A stretch of 5,230 bases of DNA from Prevotellaceae bacterium (GTDB taxonomy: Bacteria; Bacteroidota; Bacteroidia; Bacteroidales; Bacteroidaceae): NCBI GenBank assembly GCA_022508685.1, contig JAFLUS010000042.1, positions 1 to 5,230 on the forward strand. The letters are read 5' to 3'. Under the pieces are notes generated by a model. It had not been told where the DNA came from and did no database searches. It saw nothing but the letters and a program-made list of their open reading frames with translations. Positions 1 to 5,230 of the stretch are shown here, in pieces. The translations under genes were made by a program, and so were the position numbers. How positions within the stretch are numbered: position 1 is the first letter of the stretch; every line of letters starts with the position of its first letter.

Positions 1-44
1 GCACTCCAGATGCAACGGAAGTGCACTCCAAATTGCATAAAAGT
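1..44. repeat. Degenerate 22-nt direct repeat, two units
   Basis: The octamer GCACTCCA occurs at 1-8 and again at 23-30, and each unit ends in AAGT (19-22 and 41-44). The two 22-base units match at about 14 of 22 positions. Any third unit from 45 is too diverged to call. The array may continue to the left of the window. A period of 22 nt is two helical turns and does not preserve reading frame, so this looks more like an intergenic repeat than protein-coding repetition. It conflicts with the possible Cys-rich reading frame over the same bases. Confidence 0.38.
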
Positions 45-174
45 GGAATGTAGTGAATGCGGTTGTAAATCAGTAATTTATAAGAATTTCGCATCGCGAG
101 CCGTTAGTTGCGAATTTGACAACTATAAAAATGCTCCAGAAGAAGCCGGACAAGCACAATCGTCAGCGAAATGA
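1..174 (+). CDS. Possible 3' end of an upstream Cys-rich gene (partial, unrecognised)
   Basis: This frame is open from the window edge to a TGA at 172-174 and would encode 57 residues. The other two plus-strand frames are closed early, by TAA near 38 and TAG near 51. The product has six Cys, at residues 8, 12, 17, 20, 22 and 37 of the fragment, with the spacing CxxxC, CxxCxC and a later single C, followed by a polar tail ending in QAQSSAK. Such Cys spacing could bind a metal, but I recognise no family. A plus-strand terminator hairpin begins 15 nt after the stop, which is what a real gene end would show. An ATG at 10-12 would make it a complete 54-residue protein, but the frame has no upstream stop in view, so a longer truncated gene is equally possible. 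Against coding, 57 open codons can arise by chance, and a 22-nt repeat (not a multiple of three) covers its first 44 bases. Confidence 0.33.
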   Translation, partial: ALQMQRKCTPNCIKVECSECGCKSVIYKNFASRAVSCEFDNYKNAPEEAGQAQSSAK

Positions 175-189
175 GTGTGCATTCATGCA

Positions 190-227
190 AGGAGCCGCGT
201 CTGTTTGGGTGCGGCTCCTGCAGTTTT
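190..227 (+). terminator. Rho-independent-type terminator hairpin of the upstream unit
   Basis: AGGAGCCGC at 190-198 pairs perfectly with GCGGCTCCT at 211-219, giving a 9-bp stem, mostly G-C, around a 12-nt loop. A short TTTT run follows at 224-227. The T-run lies only on the plus-strand side, so the structure terminates transcription arriving from the left. It sits just after the TGA at 172-174 and before the promoter of the large gene, so it separates the two units. The T-tract is short and starts four bases after the stem, so termination may be incomplete. Confidence 0.68.
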
Positions 228-241
228 CAGCCGCATGATGC

Positions 242-271
242 TTGGGTATATTCTTTTTTTTCTTATCTTTG
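242..271 (+). promoter_or_regulatory. Bacteroidetes sigma-ABfr-type promoter
   Basis: TTG at 242-244 serves as the -33 element and TATCTTTG at 264-271 matches the -7 consensus TAnnTTTG exactly. The 19-nt spacing is within the usual 19-21. Transcription would start around 276-280, giving a leader of about 40 nt before the ATG at 318. The spacer contains eight consecutive T at 254-261. A weaker TACTTTG at 279-285 lacks one base of the spacer within the element and has no good TTG partner, so it was not chosen. Confidence 0.75.
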
Positions 272-317
272 CGCAAACTACTTTGTAAATAACTCACTAA
301 TTTATCGTAATATACCT
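272..317 (+). other. AT-rich 5' leader without Shine-Dalgarno
   Basis: The leader between the -7 element and the start codon is AT-rich and contains no GGAGG-like sequence. The bases just before the ATG read TAATATACCT. This is normal for Bacteroidota, where initiation relies on an unstructured A/T-rich leader rather than strong anti-SD pairing. I see no stable hairpin or riboswitch-like structure in it. Confidence 0.55.
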
Positions 318-374
318 ATGAAAAGATGGAAACTGACGGTGCTGACGCTCGCTTTGTCGACGGCGCTGATGGCG
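318..374 (+). other. Sec signal peptide (SPase I type)
   Basis: Residues 1-19 show a basic start (MKRWK), a hydrophobic core rich in Leu, Thr and Ala, and the end ALMA before Gln20. Cleavage between Ala19 and Gln20 would leave an N-terminal Gln that can cyclise to pyroglutamate, a known tendency of signal peptidase I substrates in Bacteroidota. No lipobox Cys is present near the cleavage point, so this is not predicted to be a lipoprotein. Confidence 0.88.
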
Positions 375-3300
375 CAGAGCACCTATGTAAGCCCGACGGA
401 GGGCGTGCTCACGGATGCGTTCGTGGCTGAAACGGAAATGAAGCAGGACTTGCTGCAAATGCTGGCGAACTTTGCCACTTATCTGAAGGCTGACTTTCAG
501 GAGGCACAGGCGCCCAACAGCGTGAACGAAGCCTGCGGATGCTTCAAGGGCGAGAACACGATGGGGAACAACGAGCAGGGGGTGCGTCCCAATGCCGACC
601 TGTCGATGATTTGTGCCTTCCTCGTGAAATATGGCAAGCCGGCGGGCGTGACGTTGCCGGCGGGCGTGACGTGGAACGACCTCGAGACGATGGCGATGAA
701 GTCGCTGATTTTTGCCTACAGCACGCACAAGGCCAACAAACTGAAGGTGTGCAGCGGTGGCAACTACTGGGGCTCGGTCAGCACGAGCGATGCCGTGTGG
801 GAGTCGAGCCTTTGGGCCATGTCGGTGGCTTACAGCGCGTTCTTCCAATGGGACAAACTGACGGATGCGCAGAAGAACTACATCTACAAACTGCTGAAGG
901 CGGAATGCAACTACGAACTCGGCCGCTCCATTCCTACGGGCTTCAGTGGCGACACGAAGGCGGAGGAGAACGGATGGGAAGTCGACATCCTTGCTGCCAC
1001 GCTGGGATTGTTCCCCGACGATGCGCTGGCTCCGCAATGGTACGAACGGATGCGCCAGTTTGCCGTCAACAGTTATTCGCACGTCAGCGATGCACGCAAC
1101 AATCTGCCCATCGATGCTGCGTATGACGGCAAGACGCCGTCCGACCTCTACATGGGGCCGAACCTCTACAACGACTACATGTTGCAGAACCACAATATGT
1201 TCCACACCAGTTATCAGAACGTGGTGATGCAGGAACTGGGTGAAGCCGCCCTTGCGCTCAAGATGTTCCAACTCGGCACGTCGGGCGTGGAGAAATGGCA
1301 GTCCAACGCGTTGATGCACAACAATCAGGAGGTGATGGACCACGTGCTCAACTGGCTCGCCACTGCCGACGGCGAACTGGCGATGCCCAACGGCAACGAC
1401 TGGAGCCTCTTCCTCTTCGACCAAATCACGTCGTATTCCACACAGGCTTGTTTCCAACGCGACCCTCATGCGCTCATGTTGGAGAACCTTGCCTACAAGA
1501 ACATCAAGGCACGTCAGACGACGACCGCCGACGGCTCGTGGCTGCTCCGTCCCGACGTCGGTGCACGCCGCATGGGTGTGGAGGCGCATCGTGTGATGAT
1601 GACCTATCTCATGCACGAATATCTCTCCACTGCCGACCTTCGCGCAACGACGTGGGATGAATTCCGCCGGCTGTATGGCAAGACGAAGTATTTCCCGACG
1701 CAGAACATCGTCCGCAGCATGTCGAAAGACCGCTTCACGTGCTTCTCGTGGAACGACGGAATGCCCGACATGAGCGGCGTGATTGTGCCCAACAGCGTCG
1801 ACAAAGCCAAAATCATGGTGCCCTTCCGCACCCACAACACGGGCAACCTGCTCGGCGTCTACAGCAAGGGCGACTGCGCTGCCGACATCAAGGGCAACTA
1901 TGCGCTCTATCCCGATGCCTACGCCATGAACGGACGCATCCTGACGGCGGGCAAGGTCATTCCGCAAGCCTTCTGCCTCTACGCCACGAGCGGCAATGCC
2001 GTCATTCTGCTCGATGCCCTCAAGGCCAACAGCGCCACCAGCGTCAGCAGTGAGCAAGGCGGCATGATGGGCATTTCGGTCGACGAATTCACCAACACGA
2101 AGCGCACCATCTACTATGCCGGCGGCAACGTGACGACTGACGGAGCATCGTATGCCACATGGACGAGTCCGTGGTCGAACATCGACAACTATCTCGGCTT
2201 CGTCGTCACCAAGCATGGCGAAACCGTCACCGGAGCCTTCGGCGACAAGAGCAACAACAACTCCATCAATACGGCGAAAATCTATCCGTCGTACAACGGC
2301 AGCAGCAGTGCCGTCGGCACGTCGATGAACCACATCCGCGGTTTCATTTACTATTCCGACGTGACGGCTGCCCAGACGGAAGCGCTGGCTGCCAAGGTCG
2401 TCGACCTCACCACCTTGCCCTCGTGGACGGAAGGCTGGCACGGCATCCTCGCACCCGACACCGACGACACGTACTATCTGCTGCTCACCAACCTCTTTGC
2501 AACCGACGATGCAGCATGGGAGAACCTCACCGTCACCTGCCCGCTGGGTGCACCCGTATTCACGCAGCAGACCGCCATCAGTGGTGCTGCGGCGACGGCA
2601 ACCTTCCACTGCGCACAGAATTTCAACATTGCCAACGAACTGAAGGTATTCGTGAAGGATGCAGCCGAACTCACGGCCGTGCAGATGAGCGAGAACCCCC
2701 GTGCCGTCTATCTGCAGAACCCCACGGCACAGGCACAGACCGTCACCGTGAGCATCGTCGATGCCGACGGCACGACCCGCAGCGGCAGCGTCACCATTCC
2801 TGCCGACGCCACGCAGTTGGTGCAACTCGCGGGCAGCAGCGTGACGGCAACGGCAGCCGACTTCCCCGGCAACTACCGCAACGTGGCATTCGGCACCTTC
2901 GTCTCTGCCGGCAGTTATGACGGAGCCCACCTGCCCTTCTCCGTCATCGACGGCGATGCCGACACCTACTATCAGTCCTTCGGCAGTGCAGCGTCGGGAA
3001 CGGAACACCTGACCTTCGCCCTTCGCAACGCATACAGCATCGACAAGGTCGTCGTCGAAGGCGTAGCCGCCGATGACCTGCCCAACAGCATCATCGTGAA
3101 GGCCGGAATGAAGGAAAATGCCCTCACCGACGTAGCCGGTGTGGAGGTAGCGCGTTCGGGCGACACCTTCACGCTCACCCTTCCCGCCACCTCTGCACGC
3201 TTCGTCCGCCTCACCTTCCTCGGCAGCGGCCCCGTGAAGGTGAAGAACGTCGGCATCTACGGACAGCCGTCGACGAGCAACGCCGACGACCCCGAAGCGG

Positions 3301-5219
3301 GCACCGACGTCACGGCACTCTACCTCGCCAACCCTTCGTTTGAAAACGACGACATCGCCAACCTCGAATTCGACAATACGCGCGGTGCCTACGCCATCGC
3401 CGCACCTGCCGGCTGGACGCTGACGGGCGACCGCCCCGACGTGGTCGACATCATGACGGAGGCTGCCACAGCCACCGACAACAACTTCGGCACACCCGGA
3501 GCCGCTCCCGACGGCAAGCAGATGTTCTATCTCCGCGTGGGATGGAGCGACAAGACGACCACCCTGCAGACCACCTCCACCTCGGCACTGCCGGCAGGGC
3601 ACTACCGCCTCACGTTCGACTACCGCTCGGGCTACGCCAATTCTGCCGCCTCCTCCTTCATCCTCTCCTGCGGCGGCAGCAGCGCCGGCAGCGTCACGTT
3701 CAACCAAGGCGGTCTGAGCCCATGGACGACGGCAAGCGTCGACTTCACCTTGGCAGCCCCCGCCGTCATCACCCCCACCATTGCCCTCACGTGGCGCTCG
3801 GGCGGCAGTTGCATCCTCATCGACAACTTTCGCCTGACGCAGTTGAAGGACGACGAACTCCAGCCCAACACCGACCTCAAAGCCCAAATCGTCGCTAATG
3901 GAGGCGACGCCACCTTTCTCGTGCAAGACCCCACGATGGATGCCGACGCCGGCGTGGCATGGCAGAACGGCAGCAAAATCGGTTGGCTGGCTGAAAGTTG
4001 GCGGGGCGGCGGCGTGAACAGTTACCACGAACGCACCTCCAACGGCACCATCAGCCAGACCCTCGCCAACATGCCCGCGGGCACCTACAAACTCGTCGCA
4101 GCCCTGCGCGCCTACGACGGAGGAAAAATCACCCCGCGCATCAACACCACCTCGGGCGACACCTTCACCGGTACGGGCAACGCCAACACCACCGTCGACC
4201 AAATCGCCAAGAACGGCGTGCAGATGCCCTACGACGCCGAGCGCGGCTTTGCTGCCCACAACGGCACCTGCCACGGCTGGCAATGGGGTTCCGCCACCGC
4301 CACTCTCCCCGCCGACGGCGACCTCACGCTGGCATTCGACATGGTCGGCAACTCGTGGATGAGCGTCGACGACGTCCGTCTCTACTACCTCTCCGACGGC
4401 ACCGACACCTACTGCGAATCCGTCAACGCACCCGCCACCGCCCTCGAAGTCACCACCACCGCCACCGTCACGGCCGACATCATCGTCCGCAATCCCAACA
4501 CCGTCATCCACAGCCCGTCCCTCATCTATACGGCAAGCGACATGCCCTGCGACAACAACTTGGTGGGCAACGCCACGATGCAGAACCTCGTCCTGCGCGA
4601 CGGACAACCCTTCGGCGTCGCCACCGACGCCTTTCAGGTCGCACGTGCCGACTATCTCCGCGTCCACCCCGACCGCTGGGGCACCATCATCCTGCCCTAC
4701 GCCGTCAGCAGCGAAGCCGACCGCCTGCAATTCTACCAACTCGTCGCCGCCGACAGCCACACCCTGTGGTTCCAGCCCGTCGACGAACTGCCTGCCAACA
4801 CTCCCGCCGTATTCCAGTTGCTCGGCACCTCCGGCAAAGCCTCTTTCGGCACCGTGAACGCCTCCGCCGTCGGCACCAACGTGCCGCAAGGCAGCACGCT
4901 GACTGCAGCCGAAGGCTGGACGTCGCAAGGCTTCTACCAACCCACCGACCTCACGTCGGCCGCCTACACCATCGCTGCCGACCAGTTCCGCCCCGCCTCC
5001 ACCGTCGCACCCTTCCGTGCCGCCCTGCTGCCCGCAGCCCCTGCAGCCGATGCCTACGACATCGCCATCGGCGACGGAACCGACACCGGCGTCAGCCGTC
5101 CCCAAGCATCTTCACTCCTCGGTCAGATGTACGACCTGAGCGGACGTCCGCTGCCCGCTACAAAAACTGCCGCCAAAGGCATTTACATCCTCGGCGGCAG
5201 AAAAGTGGTCGTGAAGTAA
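318..5219 (+). CDS. Secreted multidomain polysaccharide-degrading-enzyme-like protein with C-terminal sorting tail
   Basis: The protein has 1633 residues. A signal peptide (1-19) is followed by a helical domain (about 20-450) with the motifs NYWGS (149-153), TKAEENGWE (213-221), NHNMFHTSY (291-299) and RPDVGARRMGVEAHR (411-425). These recall the alpha/alpha-toroid of polysaccharide lyases and heparinase-like enzymes, where Asn, His, Tyr and Arg do the catalysis. Beta-rich sequence follows to about 850, then a discoidin-like domain (851-982), two jelly-roll domains (996-1176 and 1197-1358), a C-terminal beta module (1359-1510) and a YDLSGR...KVVVK tail (1605-1633). The likely role is binding and cleaving an acidic or complex glycan at or outside the cell surface. 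Substrate and CAZy family are inferred only loosely, and a hydrolase or a non-catalytic binding protein remains possible. The ATG at 318 was chosen because it is followed at once by a signal peptide and lies about 40 nt after a good promoter. The in-frame ATG at 171 precedes the terminator and promoter. The frame is intact, and neighbouring genes are out of view. Confidence 0.9.
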   Translation: MKRWKLTVLTLALSTALMAQSTYVSPTEGVLTDAFVAETEMKQDLLQMLANFATYLKADFQEAQAPNSVNEACGCFKGENTMGNNEQGVRPNADLSMICAFLVKYGKPAGVTLPAGVTWNDLETMAMKSLIFAYSTHKANKLKVCSGGNYWGSVSTSDAVWESSLWAMSVAYSAFFQWDKLTDAQKNYIYKLLKAECNYELGRSIPTGFSGDTKAEENGWEVDILAATLGLFPDDALAPQWYERMRQFAVNSYSHVSDARNNLPIDAAYDGKTPSDLYMGPNLYNDYMLQNHNMFHTSYQNVVMQELGEAALALKMFQLGTSGVEKWQSNALMHNNQEVMDHVLNWLATADGELAMPNGNDWSLFLFDQITSYSTQACFQRDPHALMLENLAYKNIKARQTTTADGSWLLRPDVGARRMGVEAHRVMMTYLMHEYLSTADLRATTWDEFRRLYGKTKYFPTQNIVRSMSKDRFTCFSWNDGMPDMSGVIVPNSVDKAKIMVPFRTHNTGNLLGVYSKGDCAADIKGNYALYPDAYAMNGRILTAGKVIPQAFCLYATSGNAVILLDALKANSATSVSSEQGGMMGISVDEFTNTKRTIYYAGGNVTTDGASYATWTSPWSNIDNYLGFVVTKHGETVTGAFGDKSNNNSINTAKIYPSYNGSSSAVGTSMNHIRGFIYYSDVTAAQTEALAAKVVDLTTLPSWTEGWHGILAPDTDDTYYLLLTNLFATDDAAWENLTVTCPLGAPVFTQQTAISGAAATATFHCAQNFNIANELKVFVKDAAELTAVQMSENPRAVYLQNPTAQAQTVTVSIVDADGTTRSGSVTIPADATQLVQLAGSSVTATAADFPGNYRNVAFGTFVSAGSYDGAHLPFSVIDGDADTYYQSFGSAASGTEHLTFALRNAYSIDKVVVEGVAADDLPNSIIVKAGMKENALTDVAGVEVARSGDTFTLTLPATSARFVRLTFLGSGPVKVKNVGIYGQPSTSNADDPEAGTDVTALYLANPSFENDDIANLEFDNTRGAYAIAAPAGWTLTGDRPDVVDIMTEAATATDNNFGTPGAAPDGKQMFYLRVGWSDKTTTLQTTSTSALPAGHYRLTFDYRSGYANSAASSFILSCGGSSAGSVTFNQGGLSPWTTASVDFTLAAPAVITPTIALTWRSGGSCILIDNFRLTQLKDDELQPNTDLKAQIVANGGDATFLVQDPTMDADAGVAWQNGSKIGWLAESWRGGGVNSYHERTSNGTISQTLANMPAGTYKLVAALRAYDGGKITPRINTTSGDTFTGTGNANTTVDQIAKNGVQMPYDAERGFAAHNGTCHGWQWGSATATLPADGDLTLAFDMVGNSWMSVDDVRLYYLSDGTDTYCESVNAPATALEVTTTATVTADIIVRNPNTVIHSPSLIYTASDMPCDNNLVGNATMQNLVLRDGQPFGVATDAFQVARADYLRVHPDRWGTIILPYAVSSEADRLQFYQLVAADSHTLWFQPVDELPANTPAVFQLLGTSGKASFGTVNASAVGTNVPQGSTLTAAEGWTSQGFYQPTDLTSAAYTIAADQFRPASTVAPFRAALLPAAPAADAYDIAIGDGTDTGVSRPQASSLLGQMYDLSGRPLPATKTAAKGIYILGGRKVVVK
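375..1667 (+). other. N-terminal helical domain, alpha/alpha-toroid-like, putative catalytic module
   Basis: Residues about 20-450 are rich in helix-forming stretches with many Trp, Tyr, Asn and His. Best landmarks are NYWGS (149-153), VWESSLWA (160-167), AEENGWE (215-221), NHNMFHTSY (291-299), a Gly/Asn-rich stretch in the PNGNDW segment, and RPDVGARR (411-418). Asn218, Asn291, His292, His296, Tyr299, Arg417/418 and His424 are the best candidates for active-site residues by analogy with toroid lyases, which use an Asn/His/Tyr/Arg set. The domain is well over 400 residues, a size expected for such a toroid. The assignment rests on overall pattern, not on a named family signature. A toroid-type glycoside hydrolase is the main alternative. 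Confidence 0.5.
638..673 (+). repeat. 18-nt in-frame tandem duplication
   Basis: The unit at 638-655 is repeated at 656-673 with 17 of 18 bases identical. It encodes PAGVTL at residues 108-113 followed by PAGVTW at 114-119. It keeps the reading frame and falls in a likely loop before a helix (NDLETMAMKS). A recent slippage duplication is the simple explanation. Confidence 0.85.
1701..2861 (+). other. Beta-rich middle region with terminal Ig-like strand repeat
   Basis: Residues about 462-848 change from helical to strand-rich sequence with alternating hydrophobic residues and many Gly, Thr and Ser. Landmarks are RFTCFSWNDGMP (472-483), RTHNTGN (504-510), RGFIYYSD (from 674) and GWHGIL (from 706). 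In toroid polysaccharide lyases the helical domain is followed by a large antiparallel beta-sandwich that completes the active-site cleft, and this region fits that position. The last part, about 795-848, reads as a small Ig-like fold (VYLQNPTAQAQTVTVSIVDA). Domain edges are approximate. Confidence 0.45.
2868..3263 (+). other. Discoidin / F5/8 type C-like (CBM32-like) domain
   Basis: Residues 851-982 show the order typical of this fold: an N-terminal strand, a VIDGDADTYYQS segment (the usual 'DG...TyW/Y' motif), a strand of the type HLTFAL, a KVVVEG strand, and a terminal pair ARFVRLTFLG then VKVKNVGIYG. Such domains usually bind galactose-type or other sugars, and place the enzyme on its polysaccharide. 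The typical Trp after DG...T is Tyr-Tyr here. Confidence 0.72.
3303..3845 (+). other. First jelly-roll carbohydrate-binding-like domain
   Basis: Residues 996-1176 start with YLANPSFEN, the common opening of CBM4/9/22-type and related jelly rolls ('NpsFE'), contain LPAGHYRLTFDYRS in the middle, and end with ILIDNFRLTQL, the usual closing 'iDnvrL' strand. A role in glycan binding is inferred. The same three signatures recur in the next domain, so the two are probably paralogous modules. Confidence 0.65.
3906..4391 (+). other. Second jelly-roll carbohydrate-binding-like domain
   Basis: Residues 1197-1358 repeat the plan of the preceding domain: an opening VQDPTMDAD, a MPAGTYKLVAALRAY strand pair, and a closing MSVDDVRLYYL. 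It carries several exposed-looking Trp (in GVAWQNGS, KIGWLAESW and HGWQWGS), which suggests a sugar-stacking platform that the first copy has less of. Ligand unknown. Confidence 0.65.
4392..4847 (+). other. Bacteroidetes C-terminal beta module (NLVLxDGxPF / WGTIxLPY)
   Basis: Residues 1359-1510 contain NPNTVI, NLVLRDGQPF (1423-1432), WGTIILPY (1454-1461) and ANTPAVFQL (from 1493). I know this signature order as a repeated non-catalytic module in secreted proteins of Prevotella and related genera, usually just before the C-terminal tail. Its function is not known to me. It strengthens the taxonomic call and indicates an extracellular location. A less ordered Ala/Thr/Pro-rich stretch leads from here to the tail. 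Confidence 0.6.
5058..5216 (+). other. Type IX-like C-terminal sorting tail
   Basis: Residues 1581-1633 contain GTDTGV, then MYDLSGRPL (from 1604) and KGIYILGGRKVVVK at the very end. The YDLxGR...KGIYIxxGxKVVVK pattern is the final part of the Bacteroidota Por-type tail. It is shorter than canonical type A sorting domains of 70-80 residues, so whether it directs T9SS export or is a related fold with another fate cannot be settled here. Confidence 0.65.
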
Positions 5220-5230
5220 GGTTTTCTTGC
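5220..5230. other. Downstream edge, nothing assignable
   Basis: Only 11 bases remain after the TAA, containing one TTTT run. There is no room to see a terminator hairpin or a following gene. Confidence 0.8.

Noticed and set aside
1..66. CRISPR array suggested by the repeated GCACTCCA
   Set aside because: The period is only 22 nt with no separate repeat and unique spacer; units are degenerate and only two are visible.
85..117. Inverted repeat TTCGCA (88-93) / TGCGAA (109-114)
   Set aside because: Only six perfect pairs with a 15-nt loop, no T-run, and a position inside the possible coding end. It could arise by chance.
131..238. Small open frame of about 35 codons from ATG at 131
   Set aside because: It crosses the terminator hairpin, has no RBS or promoter of its own, and the product resembles nothing.
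171..317. In-frame N-terminal extension of the large gene from ATG at 171
   Set aside because: It would run through the terminator hairpin and the promoter, has no RBS-like context, and would bury the signal peptide 49 residues inside the protein.
539..1126. Overlapping plus-strand open frames in other registers within the large gene
   Set aside because: They are explained by GC-rich codon bias; products are Arg/Gln/His-rich with no signal, motif or promoter.
297..5105. Antisense open frame of 1602 codons
   Set aside because: It is codon-aligned with the sense gene, begins at a TTG, and its product is low-complexity Gly/Val/Ala/Arg sequence without signal peptide or domains. It follows from the absence of TTA, CTA and TCA in the sense gene.

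Overview
The window looks like a Bacteroidota chromosome fragment, most likely Bacteroidales and probably Prevotellaceae. The evidence is a Bacteroidetes-type promoter (TTG, 19 nt, TAnnTTTG), no Shine-Dalgarno sequence before the main start codon, a signal peptide cut just before Gln, and a C-terminal region typical of secreted proteins in this group (an NLVLRDGQPF / WGTIILPY / ANTP module and a YDLSGR...KGIYI...KVVVK tail). The genus cannot be fixed from this sequence alone.

Layout: positions 1-174 are AT-rich and stay open in one frame that ends in TGA at 172-174. This may be the Cys-rich 3' end of an upstream gene, but a degenerate 22-nt repeat at its left edge leaves room for a non-coding reading. 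A hairpin terminator follows at 190-227, then a promoter at 242-271 whose spacer contains a run of eight T, and a leader of about 40 nt. From 318 to 5219 a single gene fills the window. Only 11 bases follow its stop codon.

The gene encodes a secreted modular protein of 1633 residues. In order it has a signal peptide, a large mostly helical domain that resembles the alpha/alpha-toroid part of polysaccharide lyases and related enzymes, a beta-rich region with an Ig-like strand repeat, a discoidin (F5/8 type C)-like domain, two tandem jelly-roll carbohydrate-binding-like domains, a Bacteroidetes C-terminal beta module, and a short type IX-like sorting tail. The layout is that of a cell-surface or exported polysaccharide-degrading enzyme. 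The catalytic family and substrate are not identified, and no SusC/SusD, sulfatase or regulator gene is in view to help.

The points most worth following up are the unassigned helical module with its conserved-looking NHNMFHTSY and TKAEENGWE motifs, the T8 tract inside the promoter spacer, and the shift from G-ending to C-ending codons along the gene.
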